Assembly (NCBI RefSeq): GCF_012927415.1
Contig: NZ_JABBPF010000206.1
Location: forward strand, 1-36,012
Source of the DNA: Polaromonas sp.
GTDB lineage: Bacteria > Pseudomonadota > Gammaproteobacteria > Burkholderiales > Burkholderiaceae_C
Direction of reading: 5' to 3'
Length of the DNA stretch: 36,012 nt
The notes beneath the pieces were generated by a model. The model was given only the letters and a program-made list of their open reading frames with translations. It ran no database searches and was not told the DNA's origin. The translations under genes were made by a program, and so were the position numbers. How positions within the stretch are numbered: the stretch's first letter is position 1; the number at the start of each line of letters is the position of its first letter. This document shows, in pieces, positions 27,200 through 35,965 of this stretch.

Positions 27200-27242
27200 A
27201 TTTCGGCCGGGAAGCCAAAGCACCACTGGAAATTTTGAAAAT

Positions 27243-27259
27243 GCTATGAATACCATAGC
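27243..27259 (+). repeat. 17-nt palindromic repeat between purM and the SirB1-like gene
   Basis: GCTATGAATACCATAGC, with arms GCTATG/CATAGC, in the convergent gap after purM. The TGAAAA lead-in and an ATGGAC about 20 bp downstream match the copy at 13407-13423. It could act as a hairpin at the 3' ends of both genes. Confidence 0.7.
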
Positions 27260-27323
27260 TACGAATGACCATAAAACATGGACGTCAACGGGTATTCGTT
27301 GAAATAAAATGGCTTAGGCGGTT

Positions 27324-28175
27324 TCAGCGAGGTCCCTGGCGCAACTCGGCCAGGCGCGCGGCAATGGCATCAATGTCAAGCGCGTCGCCGGCATGCGCCA
27401 GATAAGTTTCAAGGTCTGCCACCGCACGCGCCACTTCACCCTGAGCCGCCCAGGCCAGCCCACGGTCCCGATACTCCGGCCAGGCATCGGGCTGCAAGAC
27501 GATCAGGCGGTCCTGCACGGCAATCAGGCGCGGCCAGTCTTCCTGGGTTTTATGAATGTCCTGCAGGTTGCGCAGCATGCGGCTGATGATCTCGCGTGGT
27601 GGCGTGGATTGCAGATACAGCCCCATGGGCACCTCAAATTCATCGCCCACGCCGCCACGCTGCCTGAAAGGCTCCAGGCGCTCGGCCAGTTCTTCGCGAC
27701 TCAAGGACTGGCCATTAAACGGGTCAATCACCACCTGGCCCTTGGGAAGGTTGACCTTGACCATGAAATGTCCGGGAAAAGCCACCCCTCGCGCGTTCAG
27801 GCCCAGACCCATAGCCAGTTCCAGCCAGAGCACCGCAAGCGTGATCGGAATTCCGCGACGCGTGCGCAGCACGGTATTGAGATAGCTGTTGTCCGGGTCG
27901 TAGTAGTCGTTGATGTTGCCGCCGAAGCCCAGATCGCGAAAGAAGAACTGGTTCAGCGCGCGCAAGCGCTGCAGTTCCGGCGCGTCACCGGGAAGGCGGC
28001 GCTTTAGGCGCGCCAGCAACTGGTCAACATCTCCAAGAATCTGTTCCACGTCCAGTTCCGGATACTCATCCTGAGCCAGACAGACGGCGGTCTCAAGCAA
28101 GGGAAAATGCGTATCGCTTTGCACGAGGCTGGAAAAATACTGCAGCGGAGACGGTACGGCCAAATTTAATTGCAT
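27324..28175 (-). CDS. SirB1-like transglutaminase-fold protein
   Basis: A 283-residue protein of the SirB1/YchA group. Blocks seen are LNQFFFRDLGFGGNINDYYDP, NSYLNTVLRTRRGIPITLAV, GVAFPGHFMVKV and VIDPFNGQSLS; the C-terminal part (after about 200) has TPR-like helices with WPEYRDRGLAWAAQGE. The biochemical role is unclear; family members often sit beside housekeeping genes. The usual catalytic Cys of transglutaminases is not obvious. It is downstream of murJ after a 288-bp gap in which I see no gene. Confidence 0.85.
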   Translation of the reverse strand: MQLNLAVPSPLQYFSSLVQSDTHFPLLETAVCLAQDEYPELDVEQILGDVDQLLARLKRRLPGDAPELQRLRALNQFFFRDLGFGGNINDYYDPDNSYLNTVLRTRRGIPITLAVLWLELAMGLGLNARGVAFPGHFMVKVNLPKGQVVIDPFNGQSLSREELAERLEPFRQRGGVGDEFEVPMGLYLQSTPPREIISRMLRNLQDIHKTQEDWPRLIAVQDRLIVLQPDAWPEYRDRGLAWAAQGEVARAVADLETYLAHAGDALDIDAIAARLAELRQGPR

Positions 28176-28463
28176 GACGCTACTTTCTCACAAACCGGAA
28201 GGGTTTTGATGATTCGATAACCCACACGCCTGAAAGCTTCGAAAACGGTAGCTTCCCGAGCGCCGGCCGGCCCGGAAGGAATGGAGAGAATTTTAGTGAG
28301 GATGCAAAACCCCGCTTGAAACAAATGACTTCTCGGTCGAGGCGCCCTGGCACCAGCCCGGCGCCGTCAGCCGGCTTGGCGGTCAGCCCTGCAGCCCGGA
28401 CGGACTGGCCTGTTTGGCTGACGAGCCATTGCCAATCCGAGCCAGCCTGATCGCCGGTCCCCA

Positions 28464-30029
28464 TCAGCGCCGCAGCAACTGCCGGAGTTTCAGTCCAGAA
28501 ACCCAGAGCGCTACAAAATAAATAGCTGCTGACGCGCCAAGAACAAGGACTAGCAGCCCGATTCTCTGACCATAAAGGTGTTTCAGCCCGACCCAGTTGA
28601 CCGCTTCGGCGGCCCATAGCAAAAACACCGCCAGAAGGGCGCTGGCGGCGAGCACTTGCAGCAAAAACTTGCCCCAGCCGGGGGCAGGCGCATAGCTGCC
28701 GCGCCGGATCAGCCCCACCAGCAGACACAGGGCATTGATCAGCGCACCGATGCCGATAGCGAGCGCCAGCCCGGCGTGCTGAAAATAGGGCACCAGTGCC
28801 AGATTAAGCAGCTGGGTGACGATCAGCACCACCACCGCAATACGAACTGGCGTCTTGATGTCCTGGCTGGCATAAAAACCGGGCGCCAGCACCTTGATCG
28901 CAACCAGGCCGAGCAGACCCGCGCCGTAGCCCATCAGGGCACGCGTGGTCTGCTGCACGTCACGGTCAGAAAAAGCGCCATAGTGATAGAGGGTCGCCAC
29001 CAGAGGCTCGGCAAACGTCAGCAGCGCAACGGCGCAGGGCACCGCCAGCAACACCACGATGCGCAAGCCCCAGTCCAGCATGGCAGAGTACCTTGCGGCA
29101 TCCCCCGCCCCCTTGGCCGCTGCGAGTTGCGGCATCAGCACCACGCCGATGGCGACACCCAGCATGGCGGTCGGGAATTCCATCAAACGGTCGGCGTAAG
29201 TCAGCCAGCTGACACTCCCGGGTGCCAGATGCGAAGCAATCTGGGTATTGATGAGCAGCGATATTTGCGCGACACTCACGCCCAATAAAGCCGGAATCAT
29301 CAGTTTTGCTATGTTTTTTGTAGCTGGATCTGCCCATGCTTCCTTGACAACAGCCCAATTCCATCCAATTTTCGGCAGCATGTCGAGCCGCAGCAGTGCC
29401 GGCACCTGCACCGCCAGTTGCAGCGCTCCGCCCAACATCACACCCGCAGCCAAAGCATAGACCGGTTCCACATCAAGGGTCTTAAACCAGGGCGCACCAA
29501 GCCATGCTGCACCAATCATCGACAAGTTGAGCAATACCGGCGTAACGGCCGACACGGCAAACCGGCGCCAGGTATTGAGGATGCCGGACGATAGCGCCAC
29601 CAGCGACATGAAGGCGATGTAGGGAAACATCCAGCGCGTCATGAACACGGCCGCTTCATAACCCTGTGGCTGCTGCTGCAAACCGCTGGCCATGGCCCAG
29701 ACCAGCAGCGGTGCCGCCGCCACCCCGATGATGCAGGTCAGCAGCAGCGCCCAGGTCAGCAGCGTTGCGACCCGGTCAATCAGCAGCTTGGTTGCCGCTT
29801 CGCCGTTTTGCGATTTGCTGGCCGCCAATACCGGCACAAAGGCCTGGCTGAACGCGCCTTCGGCAAAGAGGCGGCGAAACAGGTTGGGAATTCGAAAAGC
29901 CACATTGAAAGCATCGGTCATGGCACTTGCGCCAAAGGTCGAGGCAATTAACAATTCCCGAACCAGACCGGTGATTCGCGACAGCAATGTAAAAAGGGAA
30001 ACGGTGGAGGCGGATTTGAAAAGTGACAC
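28464..30029 (-). CDS. murJ: Lipid II flippase
   Basis: A 521-residue polytopic protein of the MOP superfamily with about 14 helices. Recognisable blocks are SRITGLVRELLIASTFGAS at the start, DAFNVAFRIPNLFRRLFAEG, FSQAFVPVLA and TYADRLMEFPTAMLGVAIG. It moves lipid II across the inner membrane for peptidoglycan synthesis. The start is GTG at 30029 (MSLFKSAS). Two copies of the 17-nt repeat lie inside it, at 28510-28526 near the C-terminus and 29308-29324 in the middle, both without breaking the frame. Confidence 0.95.
   Translation of the reverse strand: MSLFKSASTVSLFTLLSRITGLVRELLIASTFGASAMTDAFNVAFRIPNLFRRLFAEGAFSQAFVPVLAASKSQNGEAATKLLIDRVATLLTWALLLTCIIGVAAAPLLVWAMASGLQQQPQGYEAAVFMTRWMFPYIAFMSLVALSSGILNTWRRFAVSAVTPVLLNLSMIGAAWLGAPWFKTLDVEPVYALAAGVMLGGALQLAVQVPALLRLDMLPKIGWNWAVVKEAWADPATKNIAKLMIPALLGVSVAQISLLINTQIASHLAPGSVSWLTYADRLMEFPTAMLGVAIGVVLMPQLAAAKGAGDAARYSAMLDWGLRIVVLLAVPCAVALLTFAEPLVATLYHYGAFSDRDVQQTTRALMGYGAGLLGLVAIKVLAPGFYASQDIKTPVRIAVVVLIVTQLLNLALVPYFQHAGLALAIGIGALINALCLLVGLIRRGSYAPAPGWGKFLLQVLAASALLAVFLLWAAEAVNWVGLKHLYGQRIGLLVLVLGASAAIYFVALWVSGLKLRQLLRR
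28510..28526 (+). repeat. 17-nt repeat inside murJ (C-terminal copy)
   Basis: GCTACAAAATAAATAGC followed by TGCTGACGCGCC, the closest match here to a TGCTTGCGC-type flank. It encodes part of AIYFVALW in the last membrane helix, using AT-rich codons unlike the surrounding gene. Confidence 0.55.
29308..29324 (+). repeat. 17-nt repeat inside murJ (central copy)
   Basis: GCTATGTTTTTTGTAGC followed by TGGATCTGCCCATGC. The arms are GCTA/TAGC with a G-T wobble next. It encodes part of PATKNIAKLM, between two membrane helices. Confidence 0.5.
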
Positions 30030-30385
30030 GACAGGAGTTTATGCGCTGGCGCTGAGCCTTTGCCAAAGCCTGCGAGCAAACGGCGGTCTGATGGCGCGGC
30101 GAGCCTGGACGCCCATCTATTTCCGCCCACTCTGGCAAAAAAATTTTTTGCCGCGCCATTTACAAAAATAAACGCCAAAGAATCCTGGGCCTCAGCTGGA
30201 CGAACCCGGCCGCGCGCCAATTAGCGTTGTAGACGTACAAATTTTGTATATCCAGCGATGAGAAGCCGATCTTCAGGGATTGTGTGGGACTTCGAATCCT
30301 GAGAAAGTAAAAGCCTTCAAAACAATTTTTAGCCGGTGCTGGGCTTTAGCAGCACAGCGATATAGCTTTGAGCCGCGTACAAACC
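30030..30385. promoter_or_regulatory. Divergent upstream region of murJ and the TonB receptor, with two palindromes
   Basis: About 356 bp without a gene. It holds a perfect 19-bp palindrome GGCAAAAAAATTTTTTGCC (30134-30152) and a perfect 13-bp palindrome TACAAATTTTGTA (30236-30248). Either may be an operator; the first could also form a hairpin. I found no rpsT here, although that gene often lies opposite murJ in related bacteria. Confidence 0.5.
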
Positions 30386-32515
30386 ATGTCCATTTTTTTT
30401 TCCAAAAGGCGCTGTGCTACCGCCATACCGGTGCCGGCAATTATTTACCAGGGCGTGGGCCCAACCTGCGCGCTCTTATTTTTTGCAGCGATAGGTTTGC
30501 CCCCAGCCCAGGCGCAGGACCGGGCGCGGGGAGAGACAGACAAGACCCTTGGAGAGGTTGTCATCAGCGCCAGTCGCGCCGAGCAGCGCCGCTTTGATGC
30601 TCCCGGCGCCATCGACGCGGTGCAGGTCGATCCTTTTCGAAGCGCATCCCCCCTGGTCAACCTGTCGGAGCTGATGGGCAGCGTGCCGGGCCTGCAAATC
30701 CGCGACCGACAGAATTTTGCGCAGGATTTGCAGCTGTCAGTACGCGGTTTCGGCACCCGCTCAACGTTTGGCGTGCGCGGCGTGCGCATTTTGATCGACG
30801 GAATTCCGGCCACGATGCCAGATGGCCAGGGCCAGGCAGCCACTGCCAGCCTGACTTCGGCCAAGCGCATCGAGCTGCTGCGCGGACCGCTGGCCCAGCT
30901 CTACGGCAATGCAGCAGGCGGCGTATTGCAGGTTTTCACCAAAGATCCGCCGATCACTCCAGACCGGCCCGAATACAGCCTGTCAGCGGGTGGAGGGTCA
31001 GACCGGCAGCGCCATCTCGCCGCTGCAATAGCTGGCGGTGGCGAAACCTTGGGCGGGCTGCTGGACATCTCGAATTATTCGACCGACGGTTTTCGCGACC
31101 ACAGCGCCGCCCGGCGCGAGCAGCTCAATGCCAAAGTGCTTGCCAGGCCATCGAACGACACGACCCTTACCGGCATCGTCAACCTGTTCAACCAGCCCCT
31201 GGCGCAGGACCCGCTGGGGTTGAGCCATTCGCAGTTCGACCAGAACCCCCGCCAGGTGATTCCGGCAGCCCGCAACTTCAACACCCGCAAGACCATCGAG
31301 CAGCAGCAGGCCGGCGCGGTCATGGAACACAAACTATCAGCCAGCGACACGCTCAATGCCCGCGTCTATGGCGGCATGCGCAAAGTCGATCAAAAACTTG
31401 CCTTCCTGAACAATGGCGTGGTGGATCTTGATCGAACCTATGGGGGCGTGGGAGCCAGCTGGACGCATGCCATGCAGGTCAATCAGCTGCCGGTGCGATG
31501 GACTGTTGGCATAGAGGCCGACCAGCTGCGCGAAACCCGCAAGGGTTTTGACAATATCGGGGGCAACAACGGGCCTTTGCGTCGCCATGAAGACAACACA
31601 GCGCGCAACACCGATGTTTTTGGTCAGATCGACTGGACATTTTTACAGGACTGGCAGGCGATTGCTGGAATTCGCGCGAGCCGGGTACGCTTCAGCGTCG
31701 ATGACCGATTCAACCCGGCCGCCAGCAACACCAGTGGCAGCGTGGAATACCGCAACACCAGTCCGGTCGCCGGACTGGTCTGGCATGCCAACGAAGCGCT
31801 CAATGTCTATGCCAACCTGGGGACTGGTTTTGAGACGCCCACCCTCGCTGAAAGCGCCTACCGCCCGGGCGGCGCGCCCGGACCCAACTTAGCGCTCAAA
31901 GCCTCTAAAAGCGCGCAAGGAGAAATCGGTGTCAAGCTGCGCAGTGGCCGGCACATCTTTGACGCCGCGCTGTTCGAGGCCAGAGGCACCGACGAAATCG
32001 TGTCGTCGCAGTCCAGTGGCGGCCGCGCCATCTTCCAGAATGCCGATCGCACGCGCCGGCGTGGCGTCGAAGCGTCCTGGTCGGCAAAATGGCCGGGTCT
32101 TGCCACACGCATGGCCTATACCCTGCTCGATGCGCGCTTCTGGTCGCCGTATCTTGGCGCCCAAGGCATGGTACCCGCCGGAAATAGCTTACCGGGCGCG
32201 CCCAGGCACAGCCTGTTTGCCGATCTGGAGGGCAGCGTACTGCAAGGGCTCAAAGCGGGGCTGGAAATGCGCGTCGAGAGCAAGACCTACGTGAACGACC
32301 TCAATAGTGACGCGGCACCAGGCTACGCCGTTTTCAATGCACGTCTAAGTCAGGAATTTCAGTTCAACGGCGTGAAGCTGCTGCTGTATGGGCGCCTTGA
32401 TAACCTGTTCGACAGGAATTACGCGGGCTCGGTGATCGTGAACGACAGCAACGGACGCTACTTTGAACCAGCGCCGGGAAGACGCTTGTTTGTGGGACTA
32501 CGAACCCTGTTTTAA
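30386..32515 (+). CDS. TonB-dependent outer-membrane receptor
   Basis: About 709 residues with a signal peptide ending AQA/QD near residue 43. A plug domain follows: TLGEVVISASRAEQRRF (TonB-box region), NLSELMGSVPGLQIRDRQN, QLSVRGFGTRSTFGVRGVRI and ELLRGPLAQLYGNAAGGVLQ. A 22-strand barrel then runs to the terminal RRLFVGLRTLF with the expected C-terminal Phe. There is no N-terminal signalling domain, so it is not a FecA-type transducer. It imports a metal chelate or similar ligand; the ligand is unknown. A TTG start at 30368 is also in frame. Lying beside a DxD-type PQQ dehydrogenase, it might take up a lanthanide chelate, which is a hypothesis. Confidence 0.88.
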   Translation: MSIFFSKRRCATAIPVPAIIYQGVGPTCALLFFAAIGLPPAQAQDRARGETDKTLGEVVISASRAEQRRFDAPGAIDAVQVDPFRSASPLVNLSELMGSVPGLQIRDRQNFAQDLQLSVRGFGTRSTFGVRGVRILIDGIPATMPDGQGQAATASLTSAKRIELLRGPLAQLYGNAAGGVLQVFTKDPPITPDRPEYSLSAGGGSDRQRHLAAAIAGGGETLGGLLDISNYSTDGFRDHSAARREQLNAKVLARPSNDTTLTGIVNLFNQPLAQDPLGLSHSQFDQNPRQVIPAARNFNTRKTIEQQQAGAVMEHKLSASDTLNARVYGGMRKVDQKLAFLNNGVVDLDRTYGGVGASWTHAMQVNQLPVRWTVGIEADQLRETRKGFDNIGGNNGPLRRHEDNTARNTDVFGQIDWTFLQDWQAIAGIRASRVRFSVDDRFNPAASNTSGSVEYRNTSPVAGLVWHANEALNVYANLGTGFETPTLAESAYRPGGAPGPNLALKASKSAQGEIGVKLRSGRHIFDAALFEARGTDEIVSSQSSGGRAIFQNADRTRRRGVEASWSAKWPGLATRMAYTLLDARFWSPYLGAQGMVPAGNSLPGAPRHSLFADLEGSVLQGLKAGLEMRVESKTYVNDLNSDAAPGYAVFNARLSQEFQFNGVKLLLYGRLDNLFDRNYAGSVIVNDSNGRYFEPAPGRRLFVGLRTLF

Positions 32516-32575
32516 AAACTTTTGCGGTGACCACCTGACCAGTGCTCTCGTCTCATCGTTTTTTAGAAAGCTGTT

Positions 32576-33241
32576 TTGAAAACGCAAAACGCATTCAACT
32601 GCATTTCTATCCTGCTGCTGACTTGCTGCATCAGCCAGCCGGCATTTGCACAGAAAGGGGCGGACCGGATCAATATCAACGGCGAGTTTGTTCTGGCAGC
32701 CAAGGCGGGCCGGACTGAACGAGTGACGGCTTTGCTCACCGAGGGTGCAGCGGTCAATTCGCGTGATCGCAACGGGGACTCGCCACTCAACATGGCGGCA
32801 AGCAAAGGCAACGAGGCGCTGGCAGATATCCTGATGCGGGCGGGTGCTGACGTCAATCTTGCCAATATTGCAGGCGTGACGCCATTGATGGGAGCGGCAT
32901 TCAGCGGCAATGCGCAACTCGCTCGCAAGCTGATGGCCGCCGGCGCAAAGACTGACCCCATTGATCAGGTCAAAAAGAACGCGGCGATTTATGCCGCAGG
33001 CGTTGGCTGCAAAGAATGCCTGGCAGCATTGCTGCGCGCCGGCGCGCCGGTCAATGCAAGACTGGAAAACGATGAAACGCTGCTGATGTGGGCGGCCGGT
33101 TATGGGCATGTATCGACAGTGCAGTTCCTTCTTGACCAAGGCGCTGACCGCAGCTTGAAGGACAACCGTGGCAAAACCGCTGCCGACATTGCACGCGACG
33201 GGAACTTCACGGCGGTGGCAAAACTGCTTGAGACGAACTGA
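32576..33241 (+). CDS. Secreted ankyrin-repeat protein
   Basis: A 221-residue protein with a signal peptide (cleavage AFA/QK near residue 26) followed by about five ankyrin repeats, for example GDSPLNMAASKGNEALADIL and LLMWAAGYGHVSTVQFLLDQ. It should be periplasmic and bind protein partners. The only sensible start is TTG at 32576, since it is the one that provides the full signal peptide. It lies between the TonB receptor (60 bp upstream) and the PQQ dehydrogenase (289 bp downstream). Similar small ankyrin proteins occur beside catalase and redox genes in other bacteria; the role here is unknown. Confidence 0.82.
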   Translation: MKTQNAFNCISILLLTCCISQPAFAQKGADRININGEFVLAAKAGRTERVTALLTEGAAVNSRDRNGDSPLNMAASKGNEALADILMRAGADVNLANIAGVTPLMGAAFSGNAQLARKLMAAGAKTDPIDQVKKNAAIYAAGVGCKECLAALLRAGAPVNARLENDETLLMWAAGYGHVSTVQFLLDQGADRSLKDNRGKTAADIARDGNFTAVAKLLETN

Positions 33242-33530
33242 CACACTCGGGGCATTCCCTGAAGCTGACCGGCTGAGCCCAATCAAACAGTGAAAGTTGA
33301 CCACGATTGATTCGGCAATTTATAGCAATTGAAACAACTGAAACAGAGTCAACGTCCACCCCCCAAAATGCAGTGAAAGCACATAATTTCAATTGAATAA
33401 CCGAGCATAAAGGAGAGAAATAAAAGGGAAGAATCCGGGGCAGCGTCGTTCCGCTACATGTCATGACCGCCCTTTTGAAAGCGAAACCCGCTGTTGTCTT
33501 GGATGAGGGCGTTACCCGAGGAGACAAATC
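33242..33530. promoter_or_regulatory. Upstream region of the PQQ dehydrogenase with an inverted repeat
   Basis: CAATTGAAA (33326-33334) and TTTCAATTG (33387-33395) form an exact 9-bp inverted repeat 52 bp apart, near further TGAAAC repeats. The region is AT-rich and likely contains the promoter. GAGGAG lies just before the dehydrogenase ATG. No gene is apparent. Confidence 0.45.
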
Positions 33531-35252
33531 ATGGGATTGCAACAAAAAACCAGTCTGGCCGCGATGCTGGTTCTGTATGTCGCGGGTGCCGCACAAAGCC
33601 AGGAAATTCAGGGACAAAAGAGCAAGGCCAGAGGATTGCCCGCCATCAGGACAATCAGCGTTTCGCAAGCGCAGCTGAACAGCGCAGGCAAGCAAGACAG
33701 GGACTGGCTGCACACGAACGGTGACTATGCTCAGACCCGCTTTTACCCTGGTAAACAGATCAACACGGGCAATGTCAAAAACCTCAGGCCGGAGTTCAGT
33801 TTCCAGACCGAGGTGCGCGAATCCATGGAAACGGCGCCCATCGTCATCGATGGCGTCATGTACATGACGACTTCTTACAACCATGTCTATGCACTTGATG
33901 CCACCAGCGGCAGGGAGTTCTGGCACTACAAGCACAAGATGGGACCTTTCACCACCTTCTGCTGCGGGCCCAACAACCGCGGCGTCGCCATTGAGGGCGG
34001 AAAGCTGTTCATGGGCACGCTGGATGCCAAGCTGGTGGCGTTGGATGCCCAGAGCGGCAAGCTCCTCTGGGAAACCGAAATTGCCGACCCCGAAAAAGGT
34101 TACAGCGAAACCATGGCCCCAACCGTCATCGACGGCAAGGTGCTGATCGGCACCAATGGCGGGGAATATGGCATCCGCGGCTTCGTCAAGGCCTTCGATG
34201 CCAGTGACGGCAAACTGCTCTGGACTTTTTATACGATTCCCGAGCAGGGCCATGAAGGCGTATGGGCCGAGAAAGATGCCACCGGCCGCAACATGAAACG
34301 CGATATCAAGACCGAGAAAGAACAACTTGCGCGCAACAGCAGTTTCTATCAGACACTCGGTGGCGGCGTCTGGATGAATCCGGCCATCGATCTGAAGAGC
34401 CGTACCATTTTCTTTGTCGTAGGCAATCCGTCGCCAGACCTGTACGGTGCTGAACGTCCGGGTGACAACTTGTACACCGAATCGCTGGTTGCCGTCGATC
34501 TCGACAGTGGCAAGTACAAATGGCACTTCCAGTACATCGCGCATGACGTTTGGGATCTCGACGCTGTCAGCCCGCCAGTCCTGACTGATGTAAAAGACAG
34601 CACCGGCAAGATGATCCCGGCCATCCTTCATGGCGGCAAAACGGGTCATATTTACGTACATGACCGCAAAGACGGCAAACTGATCCGCTTTTCTGAAGCC
34701 ATGATTCCGCAGGAGAATATGTGGACCCTGCCCACTGAACAAGGTGCACGCATGTTGCCGGGGGCCAATGGAGGCGTTGAATGGTCACCGATGGCGCTCA
34801 ACGAGAAGCTGCGCCTGGCTTATGCACTCAACCTGCATCAACCGATGACCTACCAGGTTGAAAAAGCGGCTTATCCGGGCGGCAAGTTGTGGCTAGGCGG
34901 CGCCTTCAAAACCATTGAAGGCGAGGAGCAGTGGGGACGTGTAGCAGCGGTCAACGTTGACACCGGCAAGATCTCGTGGAAATTCGATACCGAGCAGCCG
35001 TTGATTGCCGGTGCGTTGGCCACCGCCGGCGATCTGGTGTTCTATGGCGAGGGTAATGGCCTGTTTCGTGCGCTTGACGCCCGCAACGGCAAGCTGCTGT
35101 GGGAATACCAATGCGGCGCAGGCGCCAACGCCATGCCGGTGTCCTATTCGGTCAAGGACCGGCAGTATGTCGCGATGGGCTGCGGTGGCAATACTCAACT
35201 CGACTTCAAGCGCGGCAACACGATGTTCGTGTATGCGCTACCCAAGAAATAA
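33531..35252 (+). CDS. PQQ-dependent alcohol dehydrogenase, lanthanide-type DxD motif
   Basis: A 573-residue periplasmic quinoprotein with a signal peptide (AAQSQ near 20-25) and an eight-bladed propeller. It has the vicinal Cys144-Cys145 that packs on PQQ ([10 protein letters not shown]), and metal ligands Glu212 (GGEYGIRGF) and Asn299 (VVGNPSPDL). Catalytic Asp342 lies in [12 protein letters not shown], with a second Asp344 two residues on. An Asp at +2 coordinates the metal in lanthanide-dependent XoxF and ExaF enzymes; calcium enzymes have Ala or Ser there. There is no fused heme domain. It should oxidise an alcohol or aldehyde and pass electrons to the cytochrome encoded next. No pqq genes are in the window. 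Lanthanide use is inferred from one residue. Confidence 0.9.
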   Translation: MGLQQKTSLAAMLVLYVAGAAQSQEIQGQKSKARGLPAIRTISVSQAQLNSAGKQDRDWLHTNGDYAQTRFYPGKQINTGNVKNLRPEFSFQTEVRESMETAPIVIDGVMYMTTSYNHVYALDATSGREFWHYKHKMGPFTTFCCGPNNRGVAIEGGKLFMGTLDAKLVALDAQSGKLLWETEIADPEKGYSETMAPTVIDGKVLIGTNGGEYGIRGFVKAFDASDGKLLWTFYTIPEQGHEGVWAEKDATGRNMKRDIKTEKEQLARNSSFYQTLGGGVWMNPAIDLKSRTIFFVVGNPSPDLYGAERPGDNLYTESLVAVDLDSGKYKWHFQYIAHDVWDLDAVSPPVLTDVKDSTGKMIPAILHGGKTGHIYVHDRKDGKLIRFSEAMIPQENMWTLPTEQGARMLPGANGGVEWSPMALNEKLRLAYALNLHQPMTYQVEKAAYPGGKLWLGGAFKTIEGEEQWGRVAAVNVDTGKISWKFDTEQPLIAGALATAGDLVFYGEGNGLFRALDARNGKLLWEYQCGAGANAMPVSYSVKDRQYVAMGCGGNTQLDFKRGNTMFVYALPKK

Positions 35253-35362
35253 ATCCAGCGAGTGGACAAGCGCCTCACGTAAAAACAGCAGGATCGAAAA
35301 ACCTGCGGCGTCAGGGATGCCACTGCAGTCGAGGGTGACGGTGCGTACCAGGAGAAATCAGG

Positions 35363-35956
35363 TTGAAAACCACTCATTTGTATGCCTCTGTCATGGCCGG
35401 TATCGGAACCTGTCTGGTTTACCTGCCCGTGGCGAACGCTCAAGACATTGAAGCCGGCCGTGCCAAGGCCCAGGTTTGCGCAGCGTGCCACGGTAGTGAC
35501 GGCAATTCGACTGCGGGCAACTTTCCCAATCTCGCGGGACAGAACTGGCGCTATATCTACGTTCAACTCAAGGACTTCAAGGAAGGCCGACGCAGCGATG
35601 CGGTGATGAGTCCCATGGCGACATCGTTAAGCCGCGAAGACATGATGGCTCTTGGCAACTTCTATGCAGCCCAACAACCCAAGCCCTCTACCTTCAAGAC
35701 GGACGAAACCAAAGTCAAGCTGGGCAAGGCCAAGGCCGATGAAACCCTGTGCGCAATGTGCCACCTCGGCGGCTTCTCGGGCCAGAACGAGATTCCACGC
35801 GTTGCGGGCCAGCAATATGACTACGTGGTCAAGCAAATGAAGGATTTCAAGGCGCGCATACGTACCAACGATGCGGGCAATATGACCAGCGTGGCGCAAA
35901 CCCTGAGTGATTCGGATGTCGAAAATCTTGGACATTACATCGCCAGCTTGCGCTAG
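35363..35956 (+). CDS. Di-heme cytochrome c (c4-like)
   Basis: A 197-residue protein with a signal peptide (ANA/QD near 27) and two heme sites, CAACH (39-43) and CAMCH (130-134), each followed by a GQ(x)Y-type block and Met-rich segment (MSPMA, then GNMTSVA) that can supply the axial Met. This is the layout of cytochrome c4. It is the likely electron acceptor for the PQQ dehydrogenase 110 bp upstream. The start is TTG at 35363 with GGAGA about 8 bp before it. Confidence 0.9.
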   Translation: MKTTHLYASVMAGIGTCLVYLPVANAQDIEAGRAKAQVCAACHGSDGNSTAGNFPNLAGQNWRYIYVQLKDFKEGRRSDAVMSPMATSLSREDMMALGNFYAAQQPKPSTFKTDETKVKLGKAKADETLCAMCHLGGFSGQNEIPRVAGQQYDYVVKQMKDFKARIRTNDAGNMTSVAQTLSDSDVENLGHYIASLR

Positions 35957-35965
35957 AACCTTAAT

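Noticed and set aside
28180-28728. A 182-codon minus-strand frame after murJ
   Set aside because: Its first part overlaps murJ in another frame and the rest has no recognisable feature.
30280-30310. CTTCGAATCCTGAG, resembling a tRNA T-loop
   Set aside because: No matching acceptor, D or anticodon arms could be built around it.
30030-30385. Expected rpsT gene opposite murJ
   Set aside because: No S20-like basic peptide is encoded on either strand here.
33207-34742. A 511-codon open frame on the minus strand, opposite the PQQ dehydrogenase
   Set aside because: It mirrors a well-conserved gene in GC-rich DNA, has no family features, and runs across two genes and their gap.
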